Origin: Bermanella sp044597725
GTDB taxonomy: Bacteria; Pseudomonadota; Gammaproteobacteria; Pseudomonadales; Oceanobacteraceae
Direction of reading: 5' to 3'
Assembly (NCBI RefSeq): GCF_044597725.1
Contig: NZ_CP139003.1
Location: 1-64,000, forward strand
Length of the DNA: 64,000 nucleotides
This document shows, piece by piece, positions 12,062 to 20,712 of the stretch; the first letter of the stretch is position 1; the number at the start of each line of letters is the position of its first letter. The notes under the pieces are model-generated. The model had not been told where the DNA came from, searched no databases, and saw only the letters and a list, made by a program, of their open reading frames with translations. Both the position numbers and the translations under genes were made by a program.

Positions 12062-13813
12062 ATGGCCTCTTTGCTAAGTCAGATACGCATAAAACTTGCG
12101 CACAACGAAGCACTACCCGCTCTCGCAGTACTTGGCGTAGTGGCAGGGCTCGTCACCAGTGGCATTATTTTATTGTTTCGTTTTGCAATTGAGCACTCAC
12201 TCAGCTTATTTTTGCCCATGAGCCACCACGAAGACTTTGAAGCACTAAGCCCCCTTTTTCGTATTATCATGCCACTCACTGGGGCTTTAGTATTGGCTGC
12301 CATACTTTATAAAGTCAGTCCTAAATCGCGCCAAGTGGGTATTAGTCATGTGCTCGAACGTATTAAACATCACCAAGGGCACATGCCGTTAAGCAATTTC
12401 TTAGTGCAGTTTTTTGGTGGAATTGTCTGTGCTATTAGTGGCCAAAGCACAGGCCGTGAAGGCCCTGCAGTTCACCTAGGCGCAGCCGCTGGCAGTATCA
12501 TGGGTCGCAAGTTTCAGCTTACCAGCAGTCATATACAACTGTTATTAGCGTCTGGTGTTGCCGCTGCAATCAGCGCTTCTTTTAATACCCCCATTGCAGG
12601 CGTTATTTTTGCCATGGAAGTAATTGTGATGGGTTTTAATTTTATTAGTTTGATTCCCGTTATTCTGGCGTCGGTTACAGGGGCATTACTAACTCGAGTA
12701 GTATACGGAGCAGAGCCTGCGTTCGTTGTGCCTGCGTTACAGATGAACTCGCTATGGGAAGCACCCTTTTTGATTATTGAGGGGCTGATAATGGGTGGTT
12801 TAGCAGCCCTATTTATTTGGGTAACCGTCAATACTGCGTTGAAAGCACCGCAATCATTATTAGCGCGTCTTCTACTGATAGGCCTATTAAATGGCTTGCT
12901 GGCACTGGCCATGCCGCAAATCATGGGCATTGGCTATGATACGGTTAACTCTGCCTTATTAGGGGCGTTGCCATGGTTAACACTTCTGTTTTTGGCCTTA
13001 GCAAAGCTACTTATTACGAGCTTAAACCTAGGGCTAGGTCAGCCTGGCGGTGCCATTGGCCCCATGCTATTTATTGGTGCTTGCGCCGGTGGCGTGATAG
13101 GTATGGCTGGCAGTGAGATTGCTCCGCAAATTGCAGGCTCTACAGGTTATTATGCCATGTTAGGCATGGCCGCAATGATGAGCGCCTGTTTACAGGCACC
13201 ACTAACGGCGCTAATGACTTTATTAGAATTGACCAACAACCCTAATATTATTTTACCTGCCATGCTCGTTGTAGTTATTGCTAACCTAACCGCTAGCGAA
13301 GTATTTGGACAAAAAGGTCTGTTCCCAAGACTACTGCAACTGCGCGGACTCACCGTGGATACCAGCCCAGTAGAGCAAATGCTGCGACAAAACAGTGTGC
13401 TGAGCGTCGCCGATAAAGATATCAAGGTCGTGGATAAACAGGCTACTGTGGATGCATTAAAGCAGGCACTAATCAGTAGCCCTAATTATCTGCTAATTCA
13501 AGACGGTGGCCAGGTTATAGCCAGTATTAATGCAGCCGATGTTGCAGCCATCATGCTTGATGACGCTACTCTGGAACATTGGTTGGAAAAAGGAGAGGAC
13601 GAAGACCGTATTAATTTAATGGCCCTGCCTGCTCATCGCCAAGAGTGTGCCAGCATTTTCATGCAAGCCAATTTGCAAGAAGCGCTTGATACCATGGCCA
13701 ATAAGCAGGTGGACTGCCTCACCATCCACTTTGGTCAACAAGATAGCGCTGTCTCTGTCATGGGCGTCGTGCACCATGATAGAATACATAATTTTTACCG
13801 ATATACGAACTAA
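12062..13813 (+). CDS. ClC-family chloride channel/transporter with CBS-like tail
   Basis: Polytopic inner-membrane protein of 583 residues that moves chloride, probably in exchange for protons. The selectivity-filter motif with the gating glutamate reads GREGP (near residue 132), and GQPGGAIGP provides the later anion-binding loop. About ten hydrophobic helices occupy roughly 20-410. The region 425-575 resembles a degenerate CBS pair, a regulatory nucleotide-sensing module seen in some bacterial ClC proteins. It ends ten bases before hemJ. Transporter versus channel cannot be decided from the motifs alone. Confidence 0.92.
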   Translation: MASLLSQIRIKLAHNEALPALAVLGVVAGLVTSGIILLFRFAIEHSLSLFLPMSHHEDFEALSPLFRIIMPLTGALVLAAILYKVSPKSRQVGISHVLERIKHHQGHMPLSNFLVQFFGGIVCAISGQSTGREGPAVHLGAAAGSIMGRKFQLTSSHIQLLLASGVAAAISASFNTPIAGVIFAMEVIVMGFNFISLIPVILASVTGALLTRVVYGAEPAFVVPALQMNSLWEAPFLIIEGLIMGGLAALFIWVTVNTALKAPQSLLARLLLIGLLNGLLALAMPQIMGIGYDTVNSALLGALPWLTLLFLALAKLLITSLNLGLGQPGGAIGPMLFIGACAGGVIGMAGSEIAPQIAGSTGYYAMLGMAAMMSACLQAPLTALMTLLELTNNPNIILPAMLVVVIANLTASEVFGQKGLFPRLLQLRGLTVDTSPVEQMLRQNSVLSVADKDIKVVDKQATVDALKQALISSPNYLLIQDGGQVIASINAADVAAIMLDDATLEHWLEKGEDEDRINLMALPAHRQECASIFMQANLQEALDTMANKQVDCLTIHFGQQDSAVSVMGVVHHDRIHNFYRYTN

Positions 13814-13822
13814 GGTGATGCC

Positions 13823-14245
13823 ATGCTTTGGGTTAAGGCTTTCCATATAATTGCGGTTATTTGCTGGTTTGCCGCGATTTTTTATTTACCGCGTTTATTT
13901 GTATACCACGCCATGAGTGAGGATACTGCAAGCATAGAGCGTTTTAAGGTCATGGAACGTAAACTGTATCGCGGCATTATGACACCTAGCATGATTGCGA
14001 CCGTGATATTGGGGTTTTGGTTAATCAGCTACAACAGTGAGTACTATCTCGCGCAAGGCTGGTTACACGCAAAATTAACCTTAGTTGCATTACTAATTGG
14101 GTTTCATTTTTATTGTGGCTACTTAATGAAACGTTTTCGCGAAAATTTAAATACGCACAGTCACAAGTTTTTTCGGGTACTCAATGAAATACCCGTCTTT
14201 GCTTTAATTTTTATTGTTATTTTAGCGGTTGTTCGCCCTTTTTAA
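13823..14245 (+). CDS. hemJ: protoporphyrinogen IX oxidase HemJ
   Basis: Small four-helix membrane protein (140 residues) that oxidises protoporphyrinogen IX to protoporphyrin IX. The family features are visible: the N-terminal KAFHIIAVICWFA with the conserved histidine, LPRLFVYH, and the later KL.L...I.FH.Y.G segment with further histidines that bind heme. AAGGTGA precedes the ATG. Its position 47 bases before hemL, another tetrapyrrole gene, supports the call. Confidence 0.93.
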   Translation: MLWVKAFHIIAVICWFAAIFYLPRLFVYHAMSEDTASIERFKVMERKLYRGIMTPSMIATVILGFWLISYNSEYYLAQGWLHAKLTLVALLIGFHFYCGYLMKRFRENLNTHSHKFFRVLNEIPVFALIFIVILAVVRPF

Positions 14246-14292
14246 CATCTGAATATTAATACATCTCAAACATCGAGGTAATAAACGGGATT

Positions 14293-15585
14293 ATGGATTT
14301 TTCACGCTCACAAGCTCTATTTAATGACGCCCAAGCTCATATTCCGGGTGGTGTTAATTCACCTGTCCGCGCTTTTACCGGTGTCGGCGGTACGCCAGTC
14401 TTTTTCAAAAAAGGCGATGGTGCCTATATGTTCGATGAAGACGGTAATCGTTACATCGACTACGTCAATTCATGGGGGCCGCTTATTTTAGGACACAATG
14501 CTCCAGAAGTAATGGATGCCGTAAAAGCACAACTTGAAAACGGTTTAGGCTTTGGCGCACCCACCGAAATTGAAATTGAAATGGCCAATAAGGTTTGTGA
14601 ATTGTATCCAAGCATGGACATGGTTCGCATGGTGTCCAGCGGCACCGAAGCCACGATGAGTGCCATTCGTCTAGCCCGCGGCTACACAGGCCGAGATAAA
14701 TTGGTGAAGTTTGAAGGCTGCTACCACGGCCATGCTGATTCGCTGCTGGTAAAAGCGGGGTCAGGCGCGCTGACCTTAGGCGTACCCAGTTCTCCTGGTG
14801 TGCCTTCAGTGTTAGCTGATTTAACCATTACATTAACTCACAATGATTTAGACGGTGTGCGTGAATGCTTCTCTAAAATGGGTAACGAAATCGCTTGCGT
14901 TATTGTTGAGCCTGTTGCCGGCAATATGAATTGCATTCCCCCTGAAGGAGGTTTCTTAGAAGGCCTAAGAGAGTTATGTGACGTACACGGCATTGTGCTT
15001 ATTTTTGATGAAGTGATGTGTGGCTTCCGCGTTGCTAAAGGCGGTGCTCAAGAAAAATATGGTGTAACACCTGATTTAACCACACTTGGCAAAGTGATCG
15101 GCGGTGGTATGCCAGTTGGTGCCTTTGGCGGTAAAAAAGCAATCATGGAATACTTAGCACCGCTGGGTCCGGTTTATCAAGCGGGCACACTGTCTGGTAA
15201 CCCTATTGCTATGTCCGCAGGTTTAGCCATGCTTAAAGCCATCGAGAAACCGGGTTTTTATGACATGCTAAATGCAAAAGCTGAAAAGCTTTGTAAGGGC
15301 TTAGAAGCGCTAGCAGAAAACCATGGTATTGGTTTAACCACAAATCAAGTTGGCAGCATGTTCGGTTTCTTCTTTACCGATGAAAAAGATATCCGCCGCT
15401 TCGATCAAGTAAGCCGATGCAATATGGCGCAATTCAAAGCGTTTTTCCACGGTATGTTGCAAGAAGGTGTTTACTTAGCACCGTCAGCATTCGAAACGGG
15501 CTTCATGTGTGCGGCAGTAAGCGAAGCCGATATTGAATTCACCTTACAAGCAGCGGATAAAGTATTCGCCAATATTGCTTCGTAA
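14293..15585 (+). CDS. hemL: glutamate-1-semialdehyde 2,1-aminomutase
   Basis: PLP enzyme that makes 5-aminolevulinate in the C5 heme pathway. The 430 residues start with the family signature FSRSQALFNDAQAHIPGGVN, carry the PLP pocket SSGTEA, the FDEVMCGFR segment with the PLP-contacting aspartate, and the Schiff-base lysine in GKVIGGGMPVG (near residue 268). The length is typical. With hemJ upstream it forms a heme biosynthesis pair. Confidence 0.97.
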   Translation: MDFSRSQALFNDAQAHIPGGVNSPVRAFTGVGGTPVFFKKGDGAYMFDEDGNRYIDYVNSWGPLILGHNAPEVMDAVKAQLENGLGFGAPTEIEIEMANKVCELYPSMDMVRMVSSGTEATMSAIRLARGYTGRDKLVKFEGCYHGHADSLLVKAGSGALTLGVPSSPGVPSVLADLTITLTHNDLDGVRECFSKMGNEIACVIVEPVAGNMNCIPPEGGFLEGLRELCDVHGIVLIFDEVMCGFRVAKGGAQEKYGVTPDLTTLGKVIGGGMPVGAFGGKKAIMEYLAPLGPVYQAGTLSGNPIAMSAGLAMLKAIEKPGFYDMLNAKAEKLCKGLEALAENHGIGLTTNQVGSMFGFFFTDEKDIRRFDQVSRCNMAQFKAFFHGMLQEGVYLAPSAFETGFMCAAVSEADIEFTLQAADKVFANIAS

Positions 15586-15610
15586 ACTCACTTAAACTTC
15601 AGGCCCGCCC

Positions 15611-16963
15611 ATGGCAAATGATTTAACACAAGGTTCAATTGGCCGTTGGTTATACCGACTAACGGCCCCCATGGTGCTGGGCATTTTATCTATATTTTTA
15701 TTCAACCTTGTTGATACCTATTTTATTAGTTTGCTAGGTACTCAACCGTTAGCCGCTGTCAGTTTTACGTTTCCTGTGAACATGGTGGTAATGAATTTGG
15801 CCATTGGTTTAAGTATTGCCACCAGCGCCGTGGTGGCTCGCAGCTTAGGACAAAGGGCTCTTGATACCGCCCAGGCATGGGTAACCAGCAGCCTATATTT
15901 AACCATTTGTGTGGGCTTAAGCATTGCGGTTTTGGGTATTTTATTTCATCACCATATCTTTAAGTTAATGGGCGCCAGTGATGAATTGATGCCCTACATT
16001 TCCGACTATATGAATTGGTGGTTAGCGGGCAGTACCTTGCTCATGGTAATGATCGTGATTAACGCCAGTATTCGTGCATCGGGCAATACTAAGCTGCCAA
16101 GTATCGCCATGATGAGTAGTGCAGGCATGAATGTCATACTCGATCCGATACTTATTTTCGGTATCGGCCCCATTCCCGCCATGGGCGTAAAAGGTGCTGC
16201 CATTGCATCGGTACTTAGCTGGCTTACTGCATTTATTGTTATGTACCGTTATTTGCAAAAGCATCAGCTAGTAAGCTACCGCATCCCTGAGGCTATTTAC
16301 CAGTACTGGCAAAAACTATTTACCCTTGCGATTCCTGCCGCTATTACCAACATGTTAGGCCCTATCGCCAATAGTATTTTAATTGCATGGATTGCAGGTT
16401 TTGGTACAGCTGCCGTGGCTGCATTTGGTGTGGGTATGCGCATAGAACCGCTAGCTATGATTGTGGTGATGGCATTCACGTCTAGTCTACCGCCTTTCGT
16501 TGGACAAAATCATGGTGCAGGGGAGATTAATCGCATAGAGAAAGCACTTAAAAAAAGTTTACGATTTATTCTTTTTTGGCAAACCGGCGTTTATTTATTA
16601 TTAGTCTTAATCGCCCAACCACTAAGTGCACAATTTAGTGACGACGCCGATGTACAGCATATCATTCAATTATTTTTGTACATGGTGCCATTAAGCTATA
16701 TTGGGGTCGGCTTTGCGCTTTTAACCACCGCAACTATTAATGCGTTACACAAACCCAAAGTATCTATGCTTGTTCATGTAATGCGCTTATTTATTTTTTA
16801 CTTACCCGGGGCATGGATTGGGCAAGAACTATATGGGTTACAAGGCTTATTCATAGGTTGTGCAATTGGCAATGCACTTACCGGTTTGAGTGTTTTACTG
16901 CTGTTACGCAGCATCAAACGCAATGAAAAATGGCAACAGCAATTACTTGCCATACATCCATAG
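15611..16963 (+). CDS. MATE-family efflux transporter
   Basis: 450-residue inner-membrane protein with twelve hydrophobic helices in two related halves. The first helix carries a MATE signature (APMVLGILSIFLFNLVDTYF), and GLSIATSAVVAR and the second-half equivalent GPIANSILIAWIAGFG follow. Such pumps exchange sodium or protons for cationic drugs and metabolites; the substrate cannot be read from sequence. It lies 25 bases after hemL and ends exactly where the convergent DUF1439 gene ends. Confidence 0.93.
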   Translation: MANDLTQGSIGRWLYRLTAPMVLGILSIFLFNLVDTYFISLLGTQPLAAVSFTFPVNMVVMNLAIGLSIATSAVVARSLGQRALDTAQAWVTSSLYLTICVGLSIAVLGILFHHHIFKLMGASDELMPYISDYMNWWLAGSTLLMVMIVINASIRASGNTKLPSIAMMSSAGMNVILDPILIFGIGPIPAMGVKGAAIASVLSWLTAFIVMYRYLQKHQLVSYRIPEAIYQYWQKLFTLAIPAAITNMLGPIANSILIAWIAGFGTAAVAAFGVGMRIEPLAMIVVMAFTSSLPPFVGQNHGAGEINRIEKALKKSLRFILFWQTGVYLLLVLIAQPLSAQFSDDADVQHIIQLFLYMVPLSYIGVGFALLTTATINALHKPKVSMLVHVMRLFIFYLPGAWIGQELYGLQGLFIGCAIGNALTGLSVLLLLRSIKRNEKWQQQLLAIHP

Positions 16964-17494
16964 TTATTTCATATCCAAAACAATATATAAGCTTTTACCT
17001 TCAACATAGACTGATTGTAAATTGGCCTTAAGCAAGCTTTCCTCCATACTCGCATCAGACAATGTATAAATAGGTTGTTGAGCCAGGGCTTGTGTCAAAA
17101 CCTGCTGTGCCACATCTTTAATAACAGGCAAAAAACTCTCTGGCACTTGCTCTACTTGGATGTTTTGAACTAAAACATGGTCCATGTAAAAACTGCCATC
17201 CGTTGCGTCATAGCGAATATCCCCAGAAACCGATACTCGCGCCACCCCGGTATATTGAAAACTGGTGATATTCAGCTTGGCTTGGAGTTTTACTGGTCGC
17301 GGGTCATCCAGCAGATCCACCGCTAATTCATTTAAACTCATTTGCATCAAACCAAAGTCACGCTCAATAGGTAACCGAGTTGCTAGCTGTTGCTGAATCT
17401 GCTGCTGTGTAAATGATAACTTATATTCAAATGCCAACACCGAATGTGTTACCAATGACGTTGCCACCAAAGCCAAAAAGAGTATGTAGCGCAT
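16964..17494 (-). CDS. DUF1439 family exported protein (YceB-like)
   Basis: 176-residue envelope protein with a cleavable signal peptide (about 1-21, ending VLA). The mature part begins with FEYKLSFTQQQIQQQL, the typical DUF1439 start, followed by a beta-rich lipid-binding-like domain. No lipobox cysteine is seen, unlike E. coli YceB, so it is probably soluble in the periplasm. Function is unknown; structural relatives suggest binding of hydrophobic ligands. It converges on the MATE gene with no bases between the stop codons. Confidence 0.8.
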   Translation of the reverse strand: MRYILFLALVATSLVTHSVLAFEYKLSFTQQQIQQQLATRLPIERDFGLMQMSLNELAVDLLDDPRPVKLQAKLNITSFQYTGVARVSVSGDIRYDATDGSFYMDHVLVQNIQVEQVPESFLPVIKDVAQQVLTQALAQQPIYTLSDASMEESLLKANLQSVYVEGKSLYIVLDMK

Positions 17495-17637
17495 TATTGT
17501 TTCCTTATGATGACGGCTAAAACCTGCCGCTTACGAACAATTATTGCCCATATTAACGTAAAAAACCCGAAAATAGCATGGTACATATATTGCGAGGAGA
17601 GCTGTAAATAAACTTATGACTCAATTCGGAGTGCATT

Positions 17638-18042
17638 ATGAACCTCACTGACATTAATAATGGGCTTGCCTCATCACCTTCACTTCTGCAAACAGAAAAT
17701 AAAAGTAAAACCCAAACACCGCCAAACCAAAACTTCGATTCGGATACTGTGACTCTATCTTCACAAGGGCAAAAACTACAACAAATCAGTTCTCGTTTCT
17801 TTGCTTCAGGAGCCATTTCATCGCAAGCTATTCCGGAACTTGTACAAGAGTTACATAGCGCTGGTTTTTTAAACGATGAAGAAGCAAACCGATTAGGGGT
17901 AGCACCAACACAAAGTGGTAAAGAACAAACAGATGCGCCATCCAGCGAAGCACGTTTATTAACGAATTATTTAGAGAAAAACAGAAGCCAGCTAAGTGAA
18001 GAGAAAATCTCCGATATTGAGCAGCTCATTAAAGAACTCTAA
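17638..18042 (+). CDS. hypothetical hydrophilic protein with FlgM-like motif
   Basis: 134-residue cytosolic protein with no signal peptide or membrane segment, rich in S, Q, N and E. The segment DTVTLSSQGQKLQQISS (about 36-52) resembles the motif preceding the helices of the flagellar anti-sigma factor FlgM, but the typical C-terminal FlgM helix is not evident and no flagellar gene is nearby. GGAG lies before the ATG. Real coding is supported by the ribosome site and composition; function is not known. Confidence 0.6.
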   Translation: MNLTDINNGLASSPSLLQTENKSKTQTPPNQNFDSDTVTLSSQGQKLQQISSRFFASGAISSQAIPELVQELHSAGFLNDEEANRLGVAPTQSGKEQTDAPSSEARLLTNYLEKNRSQLSEEKISDIEQLIKEL

Positions 18043-18045
18043 CCC

Positions 18046-18077
18046 GCTTATCGTGGTTGGCCCCAAGGTCGATAAGC
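18046..18077 (+). terminator. inverted repeat, possible terminator hairpin
   Basis: GCTTATCG (18046-18053) pairs with CGATAAGC (18070-18077), with an inner TTGG/CCAA. It lies four bases after the stop codon of the preceding gene. There is no following T-tract, so it is a weak or Rho-assisted terminator or an RNA-protecting hairpin. Confidence 0.35.
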
Positions 18078-18207
18078 TGGTTAGAGCAACGCCAGATGCG
18101 TTCGATGGAAGGCATAATAGGCTAAATTATAGATTAATAATAATTGCTTTTTATTTACATAACGATAAGCTTTTACTTATACATAAATATGAAGCAGTCC
18201 ACACCTT

Positions 18208-19158
18208 ATGCCGTTAACTATTCACCGACTGATCAGCCGGCTCTCGCTGAGACAATTGCAGGTTTTTCAAGCTGTTTATAGTCAGCAAGGCTATCGCCGA
18301 GCAGCCGATGCACTTGGCTTAACTCAACCTGCAGTAAGCGCACAAATAAAACAACTTGAACAAGCTTTAGGGCAGCCATTATTTGAATATGTGGGGCGCA
18401 AACTATATTGCACACCCGCTGGCGAAAGGGTCGCCCTTGCCATTGATAGCATATTTGGTGAACTGCAAACCTTACAAGCCGACGTAGACGCCATTCACGG
18501 TCAGCTTTCAGGGGATATACGCTTAACTATCGTTAATACCGCACAACTGGTTTTACCCTATTTGTTAAAGGGATTTCTAGAGCTTCACCCCGAAGTAAGT
18601 GTGCACGTTAAAGTGGTTAACCGCCGCAAAGCCATTGAACGCTTGAGCGAAAACCGCGATGACTTGGTTATCATGGGCTTAGTGCCTAGCGAACGACCAC
18701 TTACTTCAATACCGTTTCTCGATAATGAAATGATACCCGTCTGCCACAAAGATCACCCTCTAGCACAACAGCAAAATATTAAACCCGAAACCTTTTTCGA
18801 TCAGTCGGTTATTTTAAGAGAGTTAGGCTCGGGCACTCGGCTAGCAATTGAGCAACACTGCCTACAACAGCGCCTGCGGGTAAAACCTTACATGGAACTG
18901 GGCTCGAACGAAGCCGTAAAGCATGGAGTGTTGGCCAACTTGGGTGTTGCCGTTCTGCCGCGTTTAGGCATTTTACCTGAATTGCAACAAGGTACGCTAA
19001 AGATGCTGGATATCGAGGGCTTTCCCTTAGTCCGGTCTTGGTGTTTGGTTCATCCATCTGCACGTAACCCGAGCCCAGCCAGTGCCGCCTTTGTACAATA
19101 TGTTCAGGAAAACCTTGATGCTATCCATGCTCAGTTCACGCGCATGTCTAAAATCTAA
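18208..19158 (+). CDS. LysR-family transcriptional regulator (CbbR-like)
   Basis: 316-residue DNA-binding regulator. The N-terminal winged helix-turn-helix (about 10-70) reads LSLRQLQVFQAVY then AADALGLTQPAVSAQIKQLE; the remainder is the two-lobed periplasmic-binding-like effector domain. The helix sequence and LSLRQLQVF start resemble CbbR/CysB-like regulators, but no RuBisCO gene is near, so the target is unknown. No divergent gene lies upstream, unlike many LysR regulators; it follows a small unknown gene in the same direction. Confidence 0.9.
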   Translation: MPLTIHRLISRLSLRQLQVFQAVYSQQGYRRAADALGLTQPAVSAQIKQLEQALGQPLFEYVGRKLYCTPAGERVALAIDSIFGELQTLQADVDAIHGQLSGDIRLTIVNTAQLVLPYLLKGFLELHPEVSVHVKVVNRRKAIERLSENRDDLVIMGLVPSERPLTSIPFLDNEMIPVCHKDHPLAQQQNIKPETFFDQSVILRELGSGTRLAIEQHCLQQRLRVKPYMELGSNEAVKHGVLANLGVAVLPRLGILPELQQGTLKMLDIEGFPLVRSWCLVHPSARNPSPASAAFVQYVQENLDAIHAQFTRMSKI

Positions 19159-19168
19159 AATCCGAGGC

Positions 19169-19274
19169 AAAAAAAAAGCCACTGAGTTTCCTCAGTGGCT
19201 TGCTAAACTAGCAATTGTGATTAGCTTGATGAGAGAGTGCAGTCACGTTAACTTGCTGCGTTTTCCGTGATTGC
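19169..19274 (-). ncRNA. candidate Fur-regulated small RNA (RyhB/PrrF-type logic)
   Basis: A predicted transcript of about 106 bases on the minus strand between the LysR gene and the cNMP-binding gene. It is framed by a strong promoter (TTGACA, 17 bases, TATCAT) that overlaps a near-consensus Fur box, and by a strong intrinsic terminator. No open reading frame with a ribosome site lies inside. An unpaired CU-rich stretch (CACTCTCTCATC) precedes the terminator, typical of a seed region in Hfq-dependent RNAs. Iron-repressed sRNAs of this size (RyhB, PrrF) shut down iron-using proteins when iron is scarce; that role is inferred from architecture, not from sequence identity. Confidence 0.75.
19177..19200 (-). 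terminator. intrinsic terminator of the small RNA
   Basis: Perfect 10-bp stem AGCCACTGAG/CTCAGTGGCT with a four-base loop (19187-19190), followed on the minus strand by nine T residues (19169-19177). The run is on the minus-strand exit side only, so it ends transcripts coming from the right, not the LysR gene. Confidence 0.9.
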
Positions 19275-19276
19275 AA

Positions 19277-19295
19277 GGTAATGATATTCATTATC
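19277..19295 (-). promoter_or_regulatory. Fur box
   Basis: The 19 bases GGTAATGATATTCATTATC match 17 of 19 positions of the classical Fur consensus GATAATGATAATCATTATC. The site covers the -10 (19281-19286) and part of the spacer of the promoter with -35 at 19304-19309, so Fur binding would block RNA polymerase. A second, weaker match (13 of 19) lies at 19308-19326, just upstream of the -35. Confidence 0.85.
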
Positions 19296-19309
19296 ATTTA
19301 AGTTGTCAA
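19281..19309 (-). promoter_or_regulatory. sigma-70 promoter of the small RNA
   Basis: Minus-strand -35 TTGACA (19304-19309, perfect), 17-base spacer, -10 TATCAT (19281-19286). Predicted start is the G at about 19274. Confidence 0.8.
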
Positions 19310-19359
19310 TAATAATTCTCATTTTTATTTAGTCGATATGCCCCATGTTGGATATGGCA

Positions 19360-20157
19360 CTATGCAATATGGCTTTGCTGTCGAAGAACCTGCTCATTTA
19401 GCGACTTAATCCGGCGCGACATATTATCCAATAACGTAATAGCCGTTTCAGGCTGAGCCCTAATCAGGTCAACAAACTCATTCTTCGGAATAACCATAAG
19501 CTGACAGCTTTCTCGCGCAACCACGGTGGCGTTGCGTTTCTCTCCGGTAAATACCGCCATGGCACCAAATATTTCACCGTCTAGAATCTCACCTACCGTT
19601 ACACCATTAACGGTCACATCGGCGCTGCCAGACATAAGTTGGTAGACCGTATCAGCGATATCTCCTTCAGAGATAATCACATCGCCTTTCTGCAATTGCT
19701 GAAAACCCTTTGGTGTCTGTACCTGAACTTGCACATGGAAATGCGCCAAAACCTCTTGATACAAGGCCACATTAGTAAGTAAGTAATTACTCCAACGATG
19801 TTGCCTTACCTGATCTTCATTCACATAGCGAACAAAGTCATCACGATGAATCATTTCAATTTCAACCGGTTCATCCACTTTTAGCTGGGCATAAGGCAAG
19901 CCAAAGACACGGCTAATACCTATTAAGTCTCCCGCTTCAAAACAGGCTACTTCAACACCTTTACTAATAACCGTTAAAAGGCCTGAACGCACGCGCCCCA
20001 AGAACTCTTTACCAAAACTATCCAGCACTTGGTTGAGCTGACTAAAGGTTTGTACCTCGGATGGCCCTTCATATTGCTGCATCAGGTGCTGAGTAAGCAA
20101 CTGTTGACGCTCAATGAGAGGCTCCACTTGGGTCGGGATCTTTCCTAGAAAAAACAT
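19360..20157 (-). CDS. cyclic nucleotide-binding domain protein
   Basis: 265 residues with a CRP-like cNMP-binding beta-roll at the C-terminus (about 150-250; EGDIADTVYQLMSGSADVTVNG and GEIFGAMAVFTGEKRNATVVA are typical strands and phosphate-cassette region). The N-terminal half looks like a second, degenerate copy (VISKGVEVACFEAGDLIG). No helix-turn-helix follows, so it is not a direct CRP-type regulator; a sensory role is likely. The phosphate-binding cassette lacks a clear RxxS/A arginine, although EKRNA could provide it. It is the gene upstream of the small RNA on the same strand but ends 86 bases before that RNA's start. Confidence 0.85.
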   Translation of the reverse strand: MFFLGKIPTQVEPLIERQQLLTQHLMQQYEGPSEVQTFSQLNQVLDSFGKEFLGRVRSGLLTVISKGVEVACFEAGDLIGISRVFGLPYAQLKVDEPVEIEMIHRDDFVRYVNEDQVRQHRWSNYLLTNVALYQEVLAHFHVQVQVQTPKGFQQLQKGDVIISEGDIADTVYQLMSGSADVTVNGVTVGEILDGEIFGAMAVFTGEKRNATVVARESCQLMVIPKNEFVDLIRAQPETAITLLDNMSRRIKSLNEQVLRQQSHIA

Positions 20158-20239
20158 ATATTCAGGTCAGTCTTATTAATATTTTGGGATCATACCACAG
20201 AATGAGTTGTACACTATCTGCACAAAGTCTCAAAAATGG

Positions 20240-20605
20240 CTATTCCTGACTACGCTTAGCAGTATCGGGAGAAGGTTGGCGCAAACGGGTGCCTTGGCTT
20301 ACTGACATCATCACTTCTTGGGCTGAAATGTCATCAGGAAAGAAACAACCACTAATCTTAGCATCGGCAAGGCTCGCACCATTCAATTTAGCCCCACGAA
20401 AGTCAAGCGAACGTAAGTCTGCACCTCTGAAATAGGCGTTAGTAAGATCAAGTCCGCGTACATCCAGCGCTCTAAGATCTACCCCCTTAAAATCGCATCC
20501 CGTTAGATCACAGCTTTTTCCTTGTTTACGTAACTTATTAAACTCTGCTACCTGCTCATTACGCAGCAACTGATACATAGGGTCTTGAGAAATAACTGGT
20601 TTCAC
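20240..20605 (-). CDS. pentapeptide-repeat protein
   Basis: 121-residue cytosolic protein. From about residue 32 to 90 it shows A(D/N)LxX-type five-residue repeats (CDLTG, CDFKG, VDLRA, LDVRG, LDLTN, AYFRG, ADLRS, LDFRG, AKLNG, ASLAD) that fold as a right-handed quadrilateral beta helix. Such proteins range from DNA-gyrase-protecting mimics to scaffolds; this short one has no diagnostic feature. It has its own upstream gap from the divergent GGDEF gene. Confidence 0.85.
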   Translation of the reverse strand: MKPVISQDPMYQLLRNEQVAEFNKLRKQGKSCDLTGCDFKGVDLRALDVRGLDLTNAYFRGADLRSLDFRGAKLNGASLADAKISGCFFPDDISAQEVMMSVSQGTRLRQPSPDTAKRSQE

Positions 20606-20712
20606 GATGGTTTCCCTAAGTAAAGTGAATTTCCCTTATCTTTAGCTAAGCTTAATATTGGCATAGGTCAAATGCGATTGCATGAGATACATACGTACAT
20701 GATGGCGGACAC

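Noticed and set aside
12529..12930. 133-codon minus-strand frame inside the chloride channel gene
   Set aside because: It is the antisense of a well-supported membrane protein and has no features of its own.
19165..19200. Terminator at 19177-19200 as the end of the LysR gene
   Set aside because: The T-tract lies only on the minus-strand exit side; on the plus strand the hairpin is followed by TGCTAAAC.
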